DNA of 34,166 bases from Oscillibacter sp. (GCA_017482345.1 JAFUNB010000028.1:1-34166); one strand, 5' to 3'. Numbered from the stretch's first letter, positions 8,536 to 15,690 are shown. The notes: generated by a model not told the origin, from the sequence alone. Numbers and translations are program-made.

Positions 8536-9247
8536 AAGCATCCTCCCATTCCAGCGGCACCTGAAGCTCCACACGTTCTCCGTATCGCTCCCAGACTGCT
8601 GTCACATACGGATCTCCCGCCTGTACCACCAGTTCCCGCCGGGAATAGGCCGCGGCGGAGGTGCTGTGGCCGCCTCCGCCGCCGATGGCCTCCTCCCCCC
8701 GGCAGTCCAGCCAGCCAATGTTTCTGTCTGATACCAGCCCGAAGGGACTCTGGTCATACTGGCAGTACACCACCACGGCAACGGCTTCGTCCTCCTCGAT
8801 CTTCGTGCCGCTGCCCAGGATCCGCAGAATGTCCGAGCCGACGGGCTGGCGGATGTCCAACTGCTGATTCACAGCCTCTTCCCACTCCTGCTGAATATCC
8901 GACCAGGGGGCCACGCGGGCACGGATGCTGTTGAACAGATAGTATGTATTGAATGTACCGGTAAGCGCCAGCGCTGCCAGCAGCGCCAGACATACCGTAG
9001 CCGCCCGGCTCACCACCAGCCAGAAGGTGGAATACTGCCGGTCCAGCTCCCGGCCTACCTCCGCCGGATCGCCCATGTGCTGCAGCATCCGCTCCTCGGC
9101 CAGTTCTTCCTCGTAGCCCAGGTCCATCAGCGCCAGCATATGGTCCTCCATATGGGCCTCCAGTTCCGCCTGCACAGCGCTGCGCTCAGCTTCTGTCAGC
9201 CGCCGCAGACAGGAGAGCACCTGCTGGGTATAGGTCTGTCTGGTCAT
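8528..9247 (-). CDS. HAAS-domain (DUF1700-like) membrane protein, module copy B
   Basis: 239 residues. Residues 1-75 form a HAAS-type helical domain (MTRQTYTQQVLSCLRRLTE, then LMDLGYEEELAEERMLQHMGDP), a cytoplasmic domain commonly encoded next to PadR regulators. One transmembrane segment follows (about residues 76-98, VVSRAATVCLALLAALALTG), then an extracytoplasmic domain of about 140 residues with a Gly/Ser-rich patch (GGGGGHS). The C-terminus (YGERVELQVPLEWED) resembles that of the paralogue at 9910-10650. Part of the HAAS region is nearly identical at DNA level to that paralogue, while the outer domain has diverged. It starts 12 bp after copy-A's exported protein ends. HAAS identification is good; signalling partners are unknown. 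Confidence 0.8.
   Translation of the reverse strand: MTRQTYTQQVLSCLRRLTEAERSAVQAELEAHMEDHMLALMDLGYEEELAEERMLQHMGDPAEVGRELDRQYSTFWLVVSRAATVCLALLAALALTGTFNTYYLFNSIRARVAPWSDIQQEWEEAVNQQLDIRQPVGSDILRILGSGTKIEEDEAVAVVVYCQYDQSPFGLVSDRNIGWLDCRGEEAIGGGGGHSTSAAAYSRRELVVQAGDPYVTAVWERYGERVELQVPLEWEDAYE
9040..9169 (-). repeat. 130-bp near-identical direct repeat within the HAAS genes (copy B)
   Basis: Matches 10443-10572 at a constant offset of 1403 with only two differences by eye (positions 9058 and 9140). Similarity falls off sharply on both sides. It encodes the HAAS core from about the AELEAHMED segment to GRELD. Confidence 0.9.
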
Positions 9248-9259
9248 GCTCTCCTCCTC

Positions 9260-9913
9260 TCATTCCCATCTGGGTTCCGATCCCATCAGCTGCAATCGTT
9301 TGGTCATGGTGCCATCTGCATAGCATCCCACTACGCTGCAGGCCCGGCTATGGTTCCCCACCTCCGGCTCCAGCGCACAGAGGAAGAAACGGTCACCGGA
9401 ATCGTTGCGGATCCAGTTCGCCTCCGTCAGCCGCACTGTCTGATCAAAGCCGCCCTCAATAGCGTCAAAAAAGATAACAAGTTCCATCACGCCGGGATCC
9501 TCCACGGCGCCGAATACGTAATGGTAATCCACATTCTTCTCCCAATCCCGGTCGTATCTGCCCCACCCCTGATAGTGGGCCGCGGAAAAAGGTTGGTCCG
9601 CCCGGCGCTCCGTGTAGTCAGTGGACCCAGCCTCCCAGCCACCGCTCCAGGAAAACTGATACAGGCACAGGATCGCGACATGGTCTCCGCCGGAGAGGCG
9701 CAGACTGCCTTTATCCCAGCCCTCCGGGGCGTCATCCCGCCACAGGAATTCCGTCTCACCGGTATGTCGGACCTGCTCCAGCTTCCGCAGTACCCGCTCC
9801 GGCGTCAGGCAGTAGGCGCCCAGCTGGTGGCAGGCCAGCACCAACACCATCAGCGCCGCCATCCACCGCAACGCCCGGCGGCACCGGGTGGGAAGTTGTT
9901 TTCGTTTTTTCAT
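9260..9913 (-). CDS. Membrane-anchored exported protein of unknown function, first module copy (A)
   Basis: 217 residues starting at ATG 9913, which overlaps the stop of the upstream HAAS gene as ATGA. The N-terminus is basic (MKKRKQLPTRCRR), followed by one hydrophobic helix (about 16-34) with Cys28 and Cys35 but no canonical lipobox. The remaining 180 residues are polar and aromatic-rich, likely outside the membrane. Paralogous to the protein at 7864-8535, as described there. No catalytic motif is visible. Tight coupling to the HAAS protein suggests the two products act together, perhaps as an envelope-sensing pair; this is inference. Confidence 0.7.
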   Translation of the reverse strand: MKKRKQLPTRCRRALRWMAALMVLVLACHQLGAYCLTPERVLRKLEQVRHTGETEFLWRDDAPEGWDKGSLRLSGGDHVAILCLYQFSWSGGWEAGSTDYTERRADQPFSAAHYQGWGRYDRDWEKNVDYHYVFGAVEDPGVMELVIFFDAIEGGFDQTVRLTEANWIRNDSGDRFFLCALEPEVGNHSRACSVVGCYADGTMTKRLQLMGSEPRWE

Positions 9914-10650
9914 GGTGTCTCCTCCCAGGGCAGTTCCACTGTCAGGTCAAAAGTCTGACCGAAGGCATCGTAGGTCAGCTGAACGCTGTCGCCATATTCC
10001 ACCGGAAGCTCATAGCGGAACGCCCAGAGCCAGCCGCTGCCGCCGTCCGGATTGCGGCCGGAGGAGGTACGCACCCACAGAGGCGCCGGCGTCATCCAGA
10101 AATAGGAGTTCGCGATCTCCGGCTGCTCAGCAAAGGGATTCCGATTCCAGCAGCTGAGGGCCACATAGGCCCGACAGGCCGCATCCGCATCCTCCAGTGC
10201 CACCTGATAGACCCGTACCATTACATCATCCAGCTGCACCCGGATATCCGTATCCTGCACCACTTCCGGCACTTCCTTCAGATGGTGAACATCCATCAGC
10301 TTTTCCGGGTAAAACCGTGCCCAAAAGCTATCACCGGCATTATTTAAAATCTGCGCCACATCCGTGAAGGTTAAGAGGATAAAAATCACGGTCAGCACAA
10401 TGGTGATCCGCTTCAGAACAAGCCAGTGGGGCGGATACTGTTGGTCCAGCTCCCGGCCTATCTCCGCCGGATCGCCCATGTGCTGCAGCATCCGCTCCTC
10501 GGCCAGTTCTTCCTCGTAGCCCAGGTCCATCAGCGCCAGCATGTGGTCCTCCATATGGGCCTCCAGTTCCGCGCGGATGGCCGCACGCTCCCCGCCGGTC
10601 ACACGGCGCAGATTCGCCATGACCTCCGCACAATAATCCCGCCTGTTCAT
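9910..10650 (-). CDS. HAAS-domain (DUF1700-like) membrane protein, module copy A
   Basis: 246 residues. The HAAS helical domain covers residues 1-75 (MNRRDYCAEVMANLRRVTG, then LGYEEELAEERMLQHMGDPAE), one TM segment lies near 77-100 (VLKRITIVLTVIFILLTF), and an extracytoplasmic domain of about 145 residues ends in FGQTFDLTVELPWEETP. The start is one nucleotide after the padR stop (TGA-T-ATG), so the two are translationally coupled. Paralogue of 8528-9247. PadR repressors commonly control adjacent HAAS proteins; the function of this outer domain is unknown. Confidence 0.82.
   Translation of the reverse strand: MNRRDYCAEVMANLRRVTGGERAAIRAELEAHMEDHMLALMDLGYEEELAEERMLQHMGDPAEIGRELDQQYPPHWLVLKRITIVLTVIFILLTFTDVAQILNNAGDSFWARFYPEKLMDVHHLKEVPEVVQDTDIRVQLDDVMVRVYQVALEDADAACRAYVALSCWNRNPFAEQPEIANSYFWMTPAPLWVRTSSGRNPDGGSGWLWAFRYELPVEYGDSVQLTYDAFGQTFDLTVELPWEETP
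10443..10572 (-). repeat. 130-bp near-identical direct repeat within the HAAS genes (copy A)
   Basis: Partner of 9040-9169, with two mismatches over 130 bp. The surrounding parts of the two genes are much less alike, which suggests gene conversion or recent exchange. Confidence 0.9.
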
Positions 10651-10651
10651 A

Positions 10652-10993
10652 TCAGGCCAGGGTCAGGCCGCCGATGCTGCTGCGCAGCACGGCGTTGACA
10701 GCGCCAGAATAGCTCCGCCAGCTCTCTTCCTCTGTTTTCAGCAGCTCTGTGCCTTTCCGGGTGATGTGGTAATATTTCCGCATCCGGCCGGTGGGTGCCT
10801 CCTGCTGGTAGGCCTCCACAGCACCGGCACGCTCCAGTCCGTGGAGCACCGGATACAGCGTGCCCTCCTTCATCTCAAAGGTATGGTCGCTGCGGCGGGC
10901 CAGCTCCACAATGATCTGGTAGCCATACATATCCTCCCCTGCCAACAGGGACAGCACCAGCAGCTGTGCATGGTCGATGGATTGCTTCTTCAT
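10652..10993 (-). CDS. PadR-family transcriptional repressor
   Basis: 113 residues, the size of the short PadR-s2 group. The winged helix covers about residues 8-85: DHAQLLVLSLLAGEDMYGYQI, then EMKEGTLYPVLHGLERAGAVEAY (recognition helix region) and GRMRKYYHITRKGTELL (wing). The short C-terminal helix normally mediates dimerisation. ATG 10993 has GAGGAGG six bases upstream. First gene of a five-gene operon with the two HAAS modules. The promoter contains a perfect palindrome between -35 and -10, so autorepression is very likely. The inducer is unknown; PadR proteins often respond to phenolics, drugs or envelope stress. Confidence 0.92.
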   Translation of the reverse strand: MKKQSIDHAQLLVLSLLAGEDMYGYQIIVELARRSDHTFEMKEGTLYPVLHGLERAGAVEAYQQEAPTGRMRKYYHITRKGTELLKTEEESWRSYSGAVNAVLRSSIGGLTLA

Positions 10994-11012
10994 TGAGATC
11001 CTCCTCTCACTT

Positions 11013-11055
11013 TGCCTAGACTATCTATGTATAGTTTACCTAGACATTCTAGGTA
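11013..11055 (-). promoter_or_regulatory. Probable PadR operator: palindrome in the promoter spacer
   Basis: TACCTAGA-CAT-TCTAGGTA (11037-11055) is a perfect 8-3-8 inverted repeat that fills the spacer between -35 and -10. A further half-site TGCCTAGA lies at 11013-11020, and a second inverted repeat ACTAT-N6-ATAGT covers 11020-11035, just downstream of the -10. A dimer bound here would block RNA polymerase. Assignment to this PadR is by context. Confidence 0.65.
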
Positions 11056-11061
11056 TGTCAA
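11033..11061 (-). promoter_or_regulatory. padR operon promoter
   Basis: On the minus strand TTGACA (11061-11056), an exactly 17-nt spacer and TAAACT (11038-11033). The padR ATG lies 40 nt further on. Confidence 0.75.
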
Positions 11062-11064
11062 GAG

Positions 11065-11100
11065 CAAAAAAACACACGGACTGCCGTCCGTGTGTTTTAG
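11065..11100 (-). terminator. Terminator after the DUF3298 lipoprotein gene
   Basis: Stem of ten pairs (11072-11081 with 11086-11095), four-base loop, followed on the minus strand by TTTTTTTG. It separates this gene from the padR promoter. Confidence 0.85.
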
Positions 11101-11102
11101 GC

Positions 11103-11996
11103 TTATTCAGCGGCTTTCTCCAGCTGCAGTACCTCGATGCCATGGTCGCTGAGAGCCGGCTGCAGCAGGTCGTATTCCAGCGTGAAGATCTGGGCACCCG
11201 CTGCGTAAGCAGCCATCTCGTAGGGGGAATAGCCCACCGTCATACCGGTTTCATCAAAGGAAACCGCATAGCTGCCCCAGCTGGCGGCGATCTCCTCATA
11301 GTTCTCCCAGAAGCACTCCTCCGGCAGCAGCTGCTGCTCCGCCGCCCGCTCACGGGCCTGCCGGATGATCTCCTGTGTCACCAGATCGGAGAATTCCTGG
11401 CTGTCCGCCGCCAGAGCCTCCGGCGCGAAGTATGCGCCGGTAGTCAGATCGAAATTCCAGCTCAGCAGCACATAGTTGGGGTGCGCGCCGCCGGTATAGG
11501 TGCTGTACAGACCGGAAATGCTGATCAGCTGTTCCGTCTGATAGACCTGACAGCGCAATCCATCCGTATAGGCCGAGGTATCGTCCCAAGGGATACCAGC
11601 CTCCTCCCGGAATTTCCGGTCCTCCTCGGCAAAGCCGATGATGCCCTGAATGTATTCCGAGCCGTTCCAGTCTGCAAACTCCGCATTGAACGTATCTGTG
11701 ACCGTCAGGGCCTCCACCTCGGCAGGGGTCTGAGGCTCCTCGATCCGGCTGCCGTCGGCACGCACGGCCCACAGCACCGGCACCTGATATGCATACTCCA
11801 CCAGCAGCACGCCGTCCTCACTGCGGACCGCGTCACCGTTTTCCCGCAGCTCCACCTCATAGGCAATGACCTCTTCAACAGTCACCTGAGGGGGCTCCTC
11901 TACGACAGGCGGTGAGTTTTTTACATCGGTCACGCTTCCTCCCGCACAGGCGGTCAGCGTGCACAGCACCAGAAGCAGTGCGATCAGAGTAGCCAT
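11103..11996 (-). CDS. DUF4163/DUF3298-type lipoprotein (RsiV/PdaC-like ectodomain)
   Basis: 297 residues from ATG 11996 (MATLIALLLVLCTLTACAGG). AAAGGAG lies seven bases upstream; the ATG six bases earlier is too close to that site. Lipobox LTAC, Cys17. After a Pro-rich linker (residues about 27-37) the body carries YSTYTGGAHPNY in its middle, typical of DUF3298 proteins, where a DUF4163 part precedes it. Relatives include the ectodomain of the anti-sigma factor RsiV (lysozyme binding) and the N-terminal part of PdaC. There is no catalytic domain or transmembrane anti-sigma part, so it is a surface lipoprotein of unknown role. It starts 21 bp after tmcAL and is probably cotranscribed with it. 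Confidence 0.75.
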   Translation of the reverse strand: MATLIALLLVLCTLTACAGGSVTDVKNSPPVVEEPPQVTVEEVIAYEVELRENGDAVRSEDGVLLVEYAYQVPVLWAVRADGSRIEEPQTPAEVEALTVTDTFNAEFADWNGSEYIQGIIGFAEEDRKFREEAGIPWDDTSAYTDGLRCQVYQTEQLISISGLYSTYTGGAHPNYVLLSWNFDLTTGAYFAPEALAADSQEFSDLVTQEIIRQARERAAEQQLLPEECFWENYEEIAASWGSYAVSFDETGMTVGYSPYEMAAYAAGAQIFTLEYDLLQPALSDHGIEVLQLEKAAE

Positions 11997-12016
11997 ATTC
12001 ATGCTCCTTTTCTCGG

Positions 12017-13231
12017 CTATTGGGAAATAACAGGACCCTCCCGCCATTCCGCGCCGCCGTCTGCGGCAGTCAGATCAGGATATGCCAGCGTGTAAAGATC
12101 CGTGGCCCGGACCTCCAGTTCAAACAGGCGCTGAGCCGTATCCGACAGGCGCCGGACGTCCGCGCTCTTTGTCAGCACCGGAAGGTCTGCGGTCTTTTTC
12201 ATGCGGGAGAGCGCTTCCCTGCCCCGTCCGTTGGCCGCCAGCACCCGCAGGTACGGCAGCTCCACCGGGAATTCCGCCGGCCGCAATCCCAGCCAGGCCC
12301 ACAGCACCATGCGCCGCAGACGGGTATAGGCGTAGCGTTTCGTTTTGGCCGTCTCCAGCACCTCCTCCACGGAGGTGGCCCGGCGGCTGGCCTCGTACAA
12401 TCTGCGGTACAATCCCTCGTTTCCCTCGTCCAGCGCGGCGAATTCCGCCTCGCTCATGGCCCGCAGGCGGGCCAGTATGGCACGCTCACAGTTCTCCCGG
12501 AACACCGGTGCCCGGCCGCAGCGCTCCTCCGCCTCGTAGGCGGCGCGCATGGCCAGAGGCATCCGCTCCAGTGCCTCGTCCCGCCGCCCCTGCGTCAACA
12601 GGGCACGAATGGAGGTGGCGGAAGGCAGTTCCTCCCGTTTCGTGTGGACATCATGGTATCCTGCGCCCGAGCGGCGGATCGTCACCGGCCGGATAGCACT
12701 GCCGCGGCGCAGCAGCGCCTTGCAGTACTCCACACCCAGAATGTTGTTGGGACTTTCCAGAATGGCGGCATATTCGCTGCCCAGCAGCTCCTCCACCGCC
12801 GCCTGACGGCTGGCGGCATAGGATACGCCGTCGCCCAGCCGGGCGCGCAGAGCGTTCTCGTAGTCCGGGGAGAGCAGGCAGGCCGCCACATGCTCCAGCG
12901 CGTCCGCGTCGCCGCACTCGCTGCCGAAAGCCATGTGGGTGACAACACCGGTGGCCTCCAGGGCCTGAACGCCGCCGTCGGCAAAGCGCTCCGCCGAGCC
13001 GACTGCCCAGGGCAGCGGCAGCTCCAGTACCAGATCCACACCGCTTTCCACGGCGGCTTTGGCCCGGGCGTGCTTGCGCACCAGAGCGAAGTCGCCCCGC
13101 TGGACGAAGTTGCCGCTCATCACGCCGATGACGGCCGTCTCCTCACCCAGCTGCTCCCGGATCTGCCGGACCAGATATAAATGCCCATGATGCAGGGGAT
13201 TGTACTCTATTATCATACCTGCAGTCTGCAT
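12017..13231 (-). CDS. tmcAL: tRNA(Met) cytidine acetate ligase (TmcAL, formerly YlbM)
   Basis: 404 residues from ATG 13231, with GGAG eight bases upstream; an in-frame GTG nine bases earlier overlaps that site. The N-terminus GMIIEYNPLHHGHLYLV has the nucleotidyltransferase HxxGH-type motif (His14, His17). VMSGNFVQRGDFALV and LELPLPWAVGSAERFADGGV are diagnostic. In characterised relatives it activates acetate with ATP to acetyl-AMP and forms N4-acetylcytidine at the wobble position of elongator tRNA-Met. It diverges from acetate kinase across a 193-bp gap, which fits its need for acetate. The C-terminal 200 residues are the helical tRNA-binding part. Length is normal. Confidence 0.93.
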   Translation of the reverse strand: MQTAGMIIEYNPLHHGHLYLVRQIREQLGEETAVIGVMSGNFVQRGDFALVRKHARAKAAVESGVDLVLELPLPWAVGSAERFADGGVQALEATGVVTHMAFGSECGDADALEHVAACLLSPDYENALRARLGDGVSYAASRQAAVEELLGSEYAAILESPNNILGVEYCKALLRRGSAIRPVTIRRSGAGYHDVHTKREELPSATSIRALLTQGRRDEALERMPLAMRAAYEAEERCGRAPVFRENCERAILARLRAMSEAEFAALDEGNEGLYRRLYEASRRATSVEEVLETAKTKRYAYTRLRRMVLWAWLGLRPAEFPVELPYLRVLAANGRGREALSRMKKTADLPVLTKSADVRRLSDTAQRLFELEVRATDLYTLAYPDLTAADGGAEWREGPVISQ

Positions 13232-13293
13232 AGAATTCACTCCTGATTTGGTGACAAAAAAGTGACATTTTGGTAAAAACGAAAAAATGGTAG

Positions 13294-13321
13294 TTGTAAC
13301 CTTGGAAAACTCTGTTATAAT
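13294..13321 (+). promoter_or_regulatory. ackA promoter
   Basis: TTGTAA (13294-13299), a 16-nt spacer and a perfect TATAAT (13316-13321). The leader is about 95 nt and contains a small hairpin TGTCCGC-AGG-GCGGACA (13337-13353). Upstream are two GTGACA direct repeats (13251 and 13262), 11 bp apart. Confidence 0.75.
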
Positions 13322-13424
13322 TAACTCGTAGTATTTTGTCCGCAGGGCGGACAGGTCTGTTCCATTTTATATTAATTAAGGGTGGGCTGCAAGGCCTTCC
13401 TGAAAAGAAGAGGAGACGATTCCA

Positions 13425-14630
13425 ATGAACATTCTTGTTATCAACGCTGGCAGCTCTTCCCTGAAGTATCAGCTGCTGAACCCCGAAACTGGCGTGCTGC
13501 TGGCCAAGGGCCTGTGCGAGCGCATCGGCATCGACGGCAAGTTCACCTATAAGCCCCAGGTCGAGGGCAAGGAAGCTCTGGACGCTGTTGACGTTGCTAT
13601 GCCCACCCATTCCGAGGCCATCCAGGCTGTTCTGGACGCCCTGGTCGACGCCAAGAACGGTGTCATCGGTTCCATGGAAGAGATCGATGCTGTTGGCCAC
13701 CGCGTGGTCCATGGCGGCGAGGCCTTTGCCGGTTCCGTCCTGATCACTGACGCTGTTATGCAGGCTCTGGAGGATTGCATCCCCCTGGCTCCTCTGCACA
13801 ACCCCGCCAACATCACCGGCATCAAGGCCTGCGAGGCCTGCATGCCCGGCGTTCCCATGGTCGGCGTGTTCGATACCGCTTTCCATCAGACCATGCCCGC
13901 CAAGGCCTATATGTACGCTCTGCCCTACGAGTACTACGAGAACGATAAGGTCCGTCGCTACGGCTTCCACGGCACTTCTCACAAGTATGTTGCCGGCCGT
14001 GCCGCTGCTATGCTGGGCAAGGATCCTTCTGAGCTGAAGCTGATCTCCTGCCACCTGGGCAATGGCTCCTCCGTCACCGCTGTTGACGGCGGCAAGTCTG
14101 TCGACACCTCCATGGGCTTCACCCCCCTGGCCGGTGTTCCCATGGGCACCCGCGCCGGCGATCTGGATGCCGGTATCCTGCAGTATCTGATGAACAAGCA
14201 CGGCATGGACATCGACGCTATGCTGAACATCCTGAACAAGAACTCCGGCGTTCAGGGCGTTTCCGGCGTCAGCTCCGACTTCCGCGATCTGGAGAACGCT
14301 TTCAAGGGCGGCAACGAGCGCGCCGGTCTGGCCGTTGATATGTTCAACTATGGTGTTAAGAAGCTGATCGGTGCTTACGTTGCCGCTATGGGCGGTGTTG
14401 ATGCCATCATCTTCACCGCCGGTGTCGGTGAGAACTCCGCTTCTCAGCGCATGGCCATCGCCTCCGGTCTGGAGTTCATGGGCGTCAAGATGGACGCCGA
14501 GGCCAACAATGTCCGCGGCAAGGAAGTGGAGATCTCCGCTGCCGATTCCAAGGTCAAGGTCCTGCTGATCCCCACCAACGAGGAGCTCATGATCGCCATG
14601 GATACCGCCGCTATCGTGTCCGGCAAGTAA
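13425..14630 (+). CDS. ackA: Acetate kinase
   Basis: 401 residues, the normal length. Transfers phosphate between acetyl phosphate and ADP, giving ATP and acetate at the end of fermentation. Signatures are the N-terminal INAGSSSLKYQ, FDTAFHQTMP, RRYGFHGTSHKYV (with the catalytic Arg/His region), HLGNGSSVTAVDGGKSVDTSMGF in the phosphate-binding region, and FTAGVGENS near the C-terminus. AGAGGAGA precedes ATG 13425. Codon use differs from the neighbours: GCT and GTT are frequent, typical of a highly expressed gene here (as in rplU and rpmA). No phosphotransacetylase gene lies beside it. It has its own promoter and terminator. Confidence 0.98.
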   Translation: MNILVINAGSSSLKYQLLNPETGVLLAKGLCERIGIDGKFTYKPQVEGKEALDAVDVAMPTHSEAIQAVLDALVDAKNGVIGSMEEIDAVGHRVVHGGEAFAGSVLITDAVMQALEDCIPLAPLHNPANITGIKACEACMPGVPMVGVFDTAFHQTMPAKAYMYALPYEYYENDKVRRYGFHGTSHKYVAGRAAAMLGKDPSELKLISCHLGNGSSVTAVDGGKSVDTSMGFTPLAGVPMGTRAGDLDAGILQYLMNKHGMDIDAMLNILNKNSGVQGVSGVSSDFRDLENAFKGGNERAGLAVDMFNYGVKKLIGAYVAAMGGVDAIIFTAGVGENSASQRMAIASGLEFMGVKMDAEANNVRGKEVEISAADSKVKVLLIPTNEELMIAMDTAAIVSGK

Positions 14631-14647
14631 TTCACCCATCGAAAAAA

Positions 14648-14677
14648 GAGGGCGGACTGATGTCCGCCCCCTTTTTC
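14648..14677 (+). terminator. Terminator after ackA
   Basis: GGGCGGAC, loop TGAT, GTCCGCCC (14650-14669) and CCTTTTT. The ribosome binding site of the next gene follows at once, so some readthrough may feed it. Confidence 0.8.
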
Positions 14678-14694
14678 TGTCAGGAGGTTCATCC

Positions 14695-15369
14695 ATGAAG
14701 ATCGGCATGCTCTTTGCCATGAGATCCGAATTTTCTGCCATGCCCGGCGCCGGGGACTTTCCCCTGCTGGAGACCGTGGCGGACATTCCCGTATATGAAG
14801 TCGGGCCGGACATTCTTGCCTGCATCGGCGGTGTCAGCAAGGTGAACGCCGCCATGGCCACCCAGATCCTGTGCATGAAATACGGCGTGGATCTGGTGCT
14901 GAACGCCGGCGTGGCCGGCTGCCTCACGGACCTGCCCTTAAACGCGCTGGTGATCGCCAGCGACCTGGTACAGCACGATGTGGACACCTCCGCTGCCGGA
15001 GATCCCCCGGGACTGGTCTCCACCGTGAACCGCATCTCCTTCCCCGTCTGGGAGCCGGAGCTGTGTGTGGAACTGCTGGCCCGGGAGGGCTTCGCCGCCA
15101 CCCTTGGCCGCGTCGCCACCAGCGACAGCTTCCTCGCCCAGGGCGAGCGCATCGACTATATCTGGAACACCTTCCACCCCGTTCTGGCGGAGATGGAGGG
15201 CTGCGCCGCGGCGCAGGTGTGTCTCCGCAACGGCGTGAAGTTCGTGGCTCTGAAGTCTGTCTCCGACCATATGTCCGCGGAGGAATATGCGAATTTCGGC
15301 GCTGCGCTGGACGCCGTGGGCCGGGCCGCACTGGCTCTGGCCAAAGCACTGCAGGCATATCCCGCATAA
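14695..15369 (+). CDS. mtnN: 5'-methylthioadenosine/S-adenosylhomocysteine nucleosidase (MTAN)
   Basis: 224 residues, normal for MTAN. Cleaves adenine from MTA and SAH, removing by-products of SAM use. Visible family parts are MKIGMLFAMRSEF at the N-terminus, GGVSKVNAAMATQ (phosphorylase-superfamily glycine loop), LNAGVAGCL, EMEGCAAAQVC (substrate-binding Met-Glu) and KSVSDH (catalytic Asp in the SD pair). CAGGAGG lies before ATG 14695, directly after the ackA terminator. No separate promoter is obvious, so expression may depend on readthrough from ackA. MTAN is favoured over a purine phosphorylase by the MEG and SD motifs and the size. Confidence 0.88.
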   Translation: MKIGMLFAMRSEFSAMPGAGDFPLLETVADIPVYEVGPDILACIGGVSKVNAAMATQILCMKYGVDLVLNAGVAGCLTDLPLNALVIASDLVQHDVDTSAAGDPPGLVSTVNRISFPVWEPELCVELLAREGFAATLGRVATSDSFLAQGERIDYIWNTFHPVLAEMEGCAAAQVCLRNGVKFVALKSVSDHMSAEEYANFGAALDAVGRAALALAKALQAYPA

Positions 15370-15377
15370 AAAATGAC

Positions 15378-15413
15378 CGCCGCTGTCGGAATATCCGGCA
15401 GCGGCGATTCTTT
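15378..15413. terminator. Bidirectional terminator between mtnN and the small minus-strand ORF
   Basis: 12-bp stem with one wobble (15378-15389 with 15395-15406) and loop AATAT. On the minus strand it is followed by ATTTTTTATG, a good T-tract; on the plus strand the tail ATTCTTTAT is weaker. The better minus-strand tail supports a real minus-strand transcript. Confidence 0.7.
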
Positions 15414-15528
15414 ATCCACGTCTTTTCCGGCGTCTGACCTGATAGTCCAGCCGCAGCACCGACTCCAGCACCACATAGCAGCTGTACACCACGCCCACCA
15501 ACATAAAAAACACATCCAGATGTTCCAT
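15412..15528 (-). CDS. Candidate 38-residue single-pass membrane protein
   Basis: ATG 15528 starts a 38-residue peptide (MEHLDVFFMLVGVV...), with a strong AAAGGAG seven bases upstream. A hydrophobic stretch (about residues 6-24) is followed by a strongly basic tail (YQVRRRKRRG), the classic shape of a small inner-membrane protein. The stop lies six bases before a hairpin with a T6 tail on the same strand. Such peptides can be regulators of membrane complexes or type I toxins; nothing here distinguishes these. I found no convincing promoter in the 110 bases upstream. Start and terminator signals are good, but the gene remains a prediction. Confidence 0.5.
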   Translation of the reverse strand: MEHLDVFFMLVGVVYSCYVVLESVLRLDYQVRRRKRRG

Positions 15529-15625
15529 ATTTGATCTCCTTTCACGGCTGATTCTGTTTCCTGTTGTACCGATCGTACCAAAGCATCTGTCCCAAAAAAC
15601 GGTCTGTATCACAGATTCTTTTTCC

Positions 15626-15654
15626 TTTACAGCCGTTTTTCAGGAGGGTATGAT
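15626..15654 (+). promoter_or_regulatory. Promoter of the FMN-binding/GyrI-like gene pair
   Basis: TTTACA (15626-15631), an exactly 17-nt spacer and TATGAT (15649-15654). The ATG is at 15691 with AGGAGG six bases before it. The -35 box lies within one arm of an imperfect inverted repeat (15594-15640). Confidence 0.8.
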
Positions 15655-15690
15655 AGAACCATAAACCATCAATTGATCAGGAGGTACCCT

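Noticed and set aside
13143-15152. Long minus-strand open frame opposite ackA and mtnN
   Set aside because: Both plus-strand genes have clear families and start signals; the minus frame has no motif or ribosome binding site.
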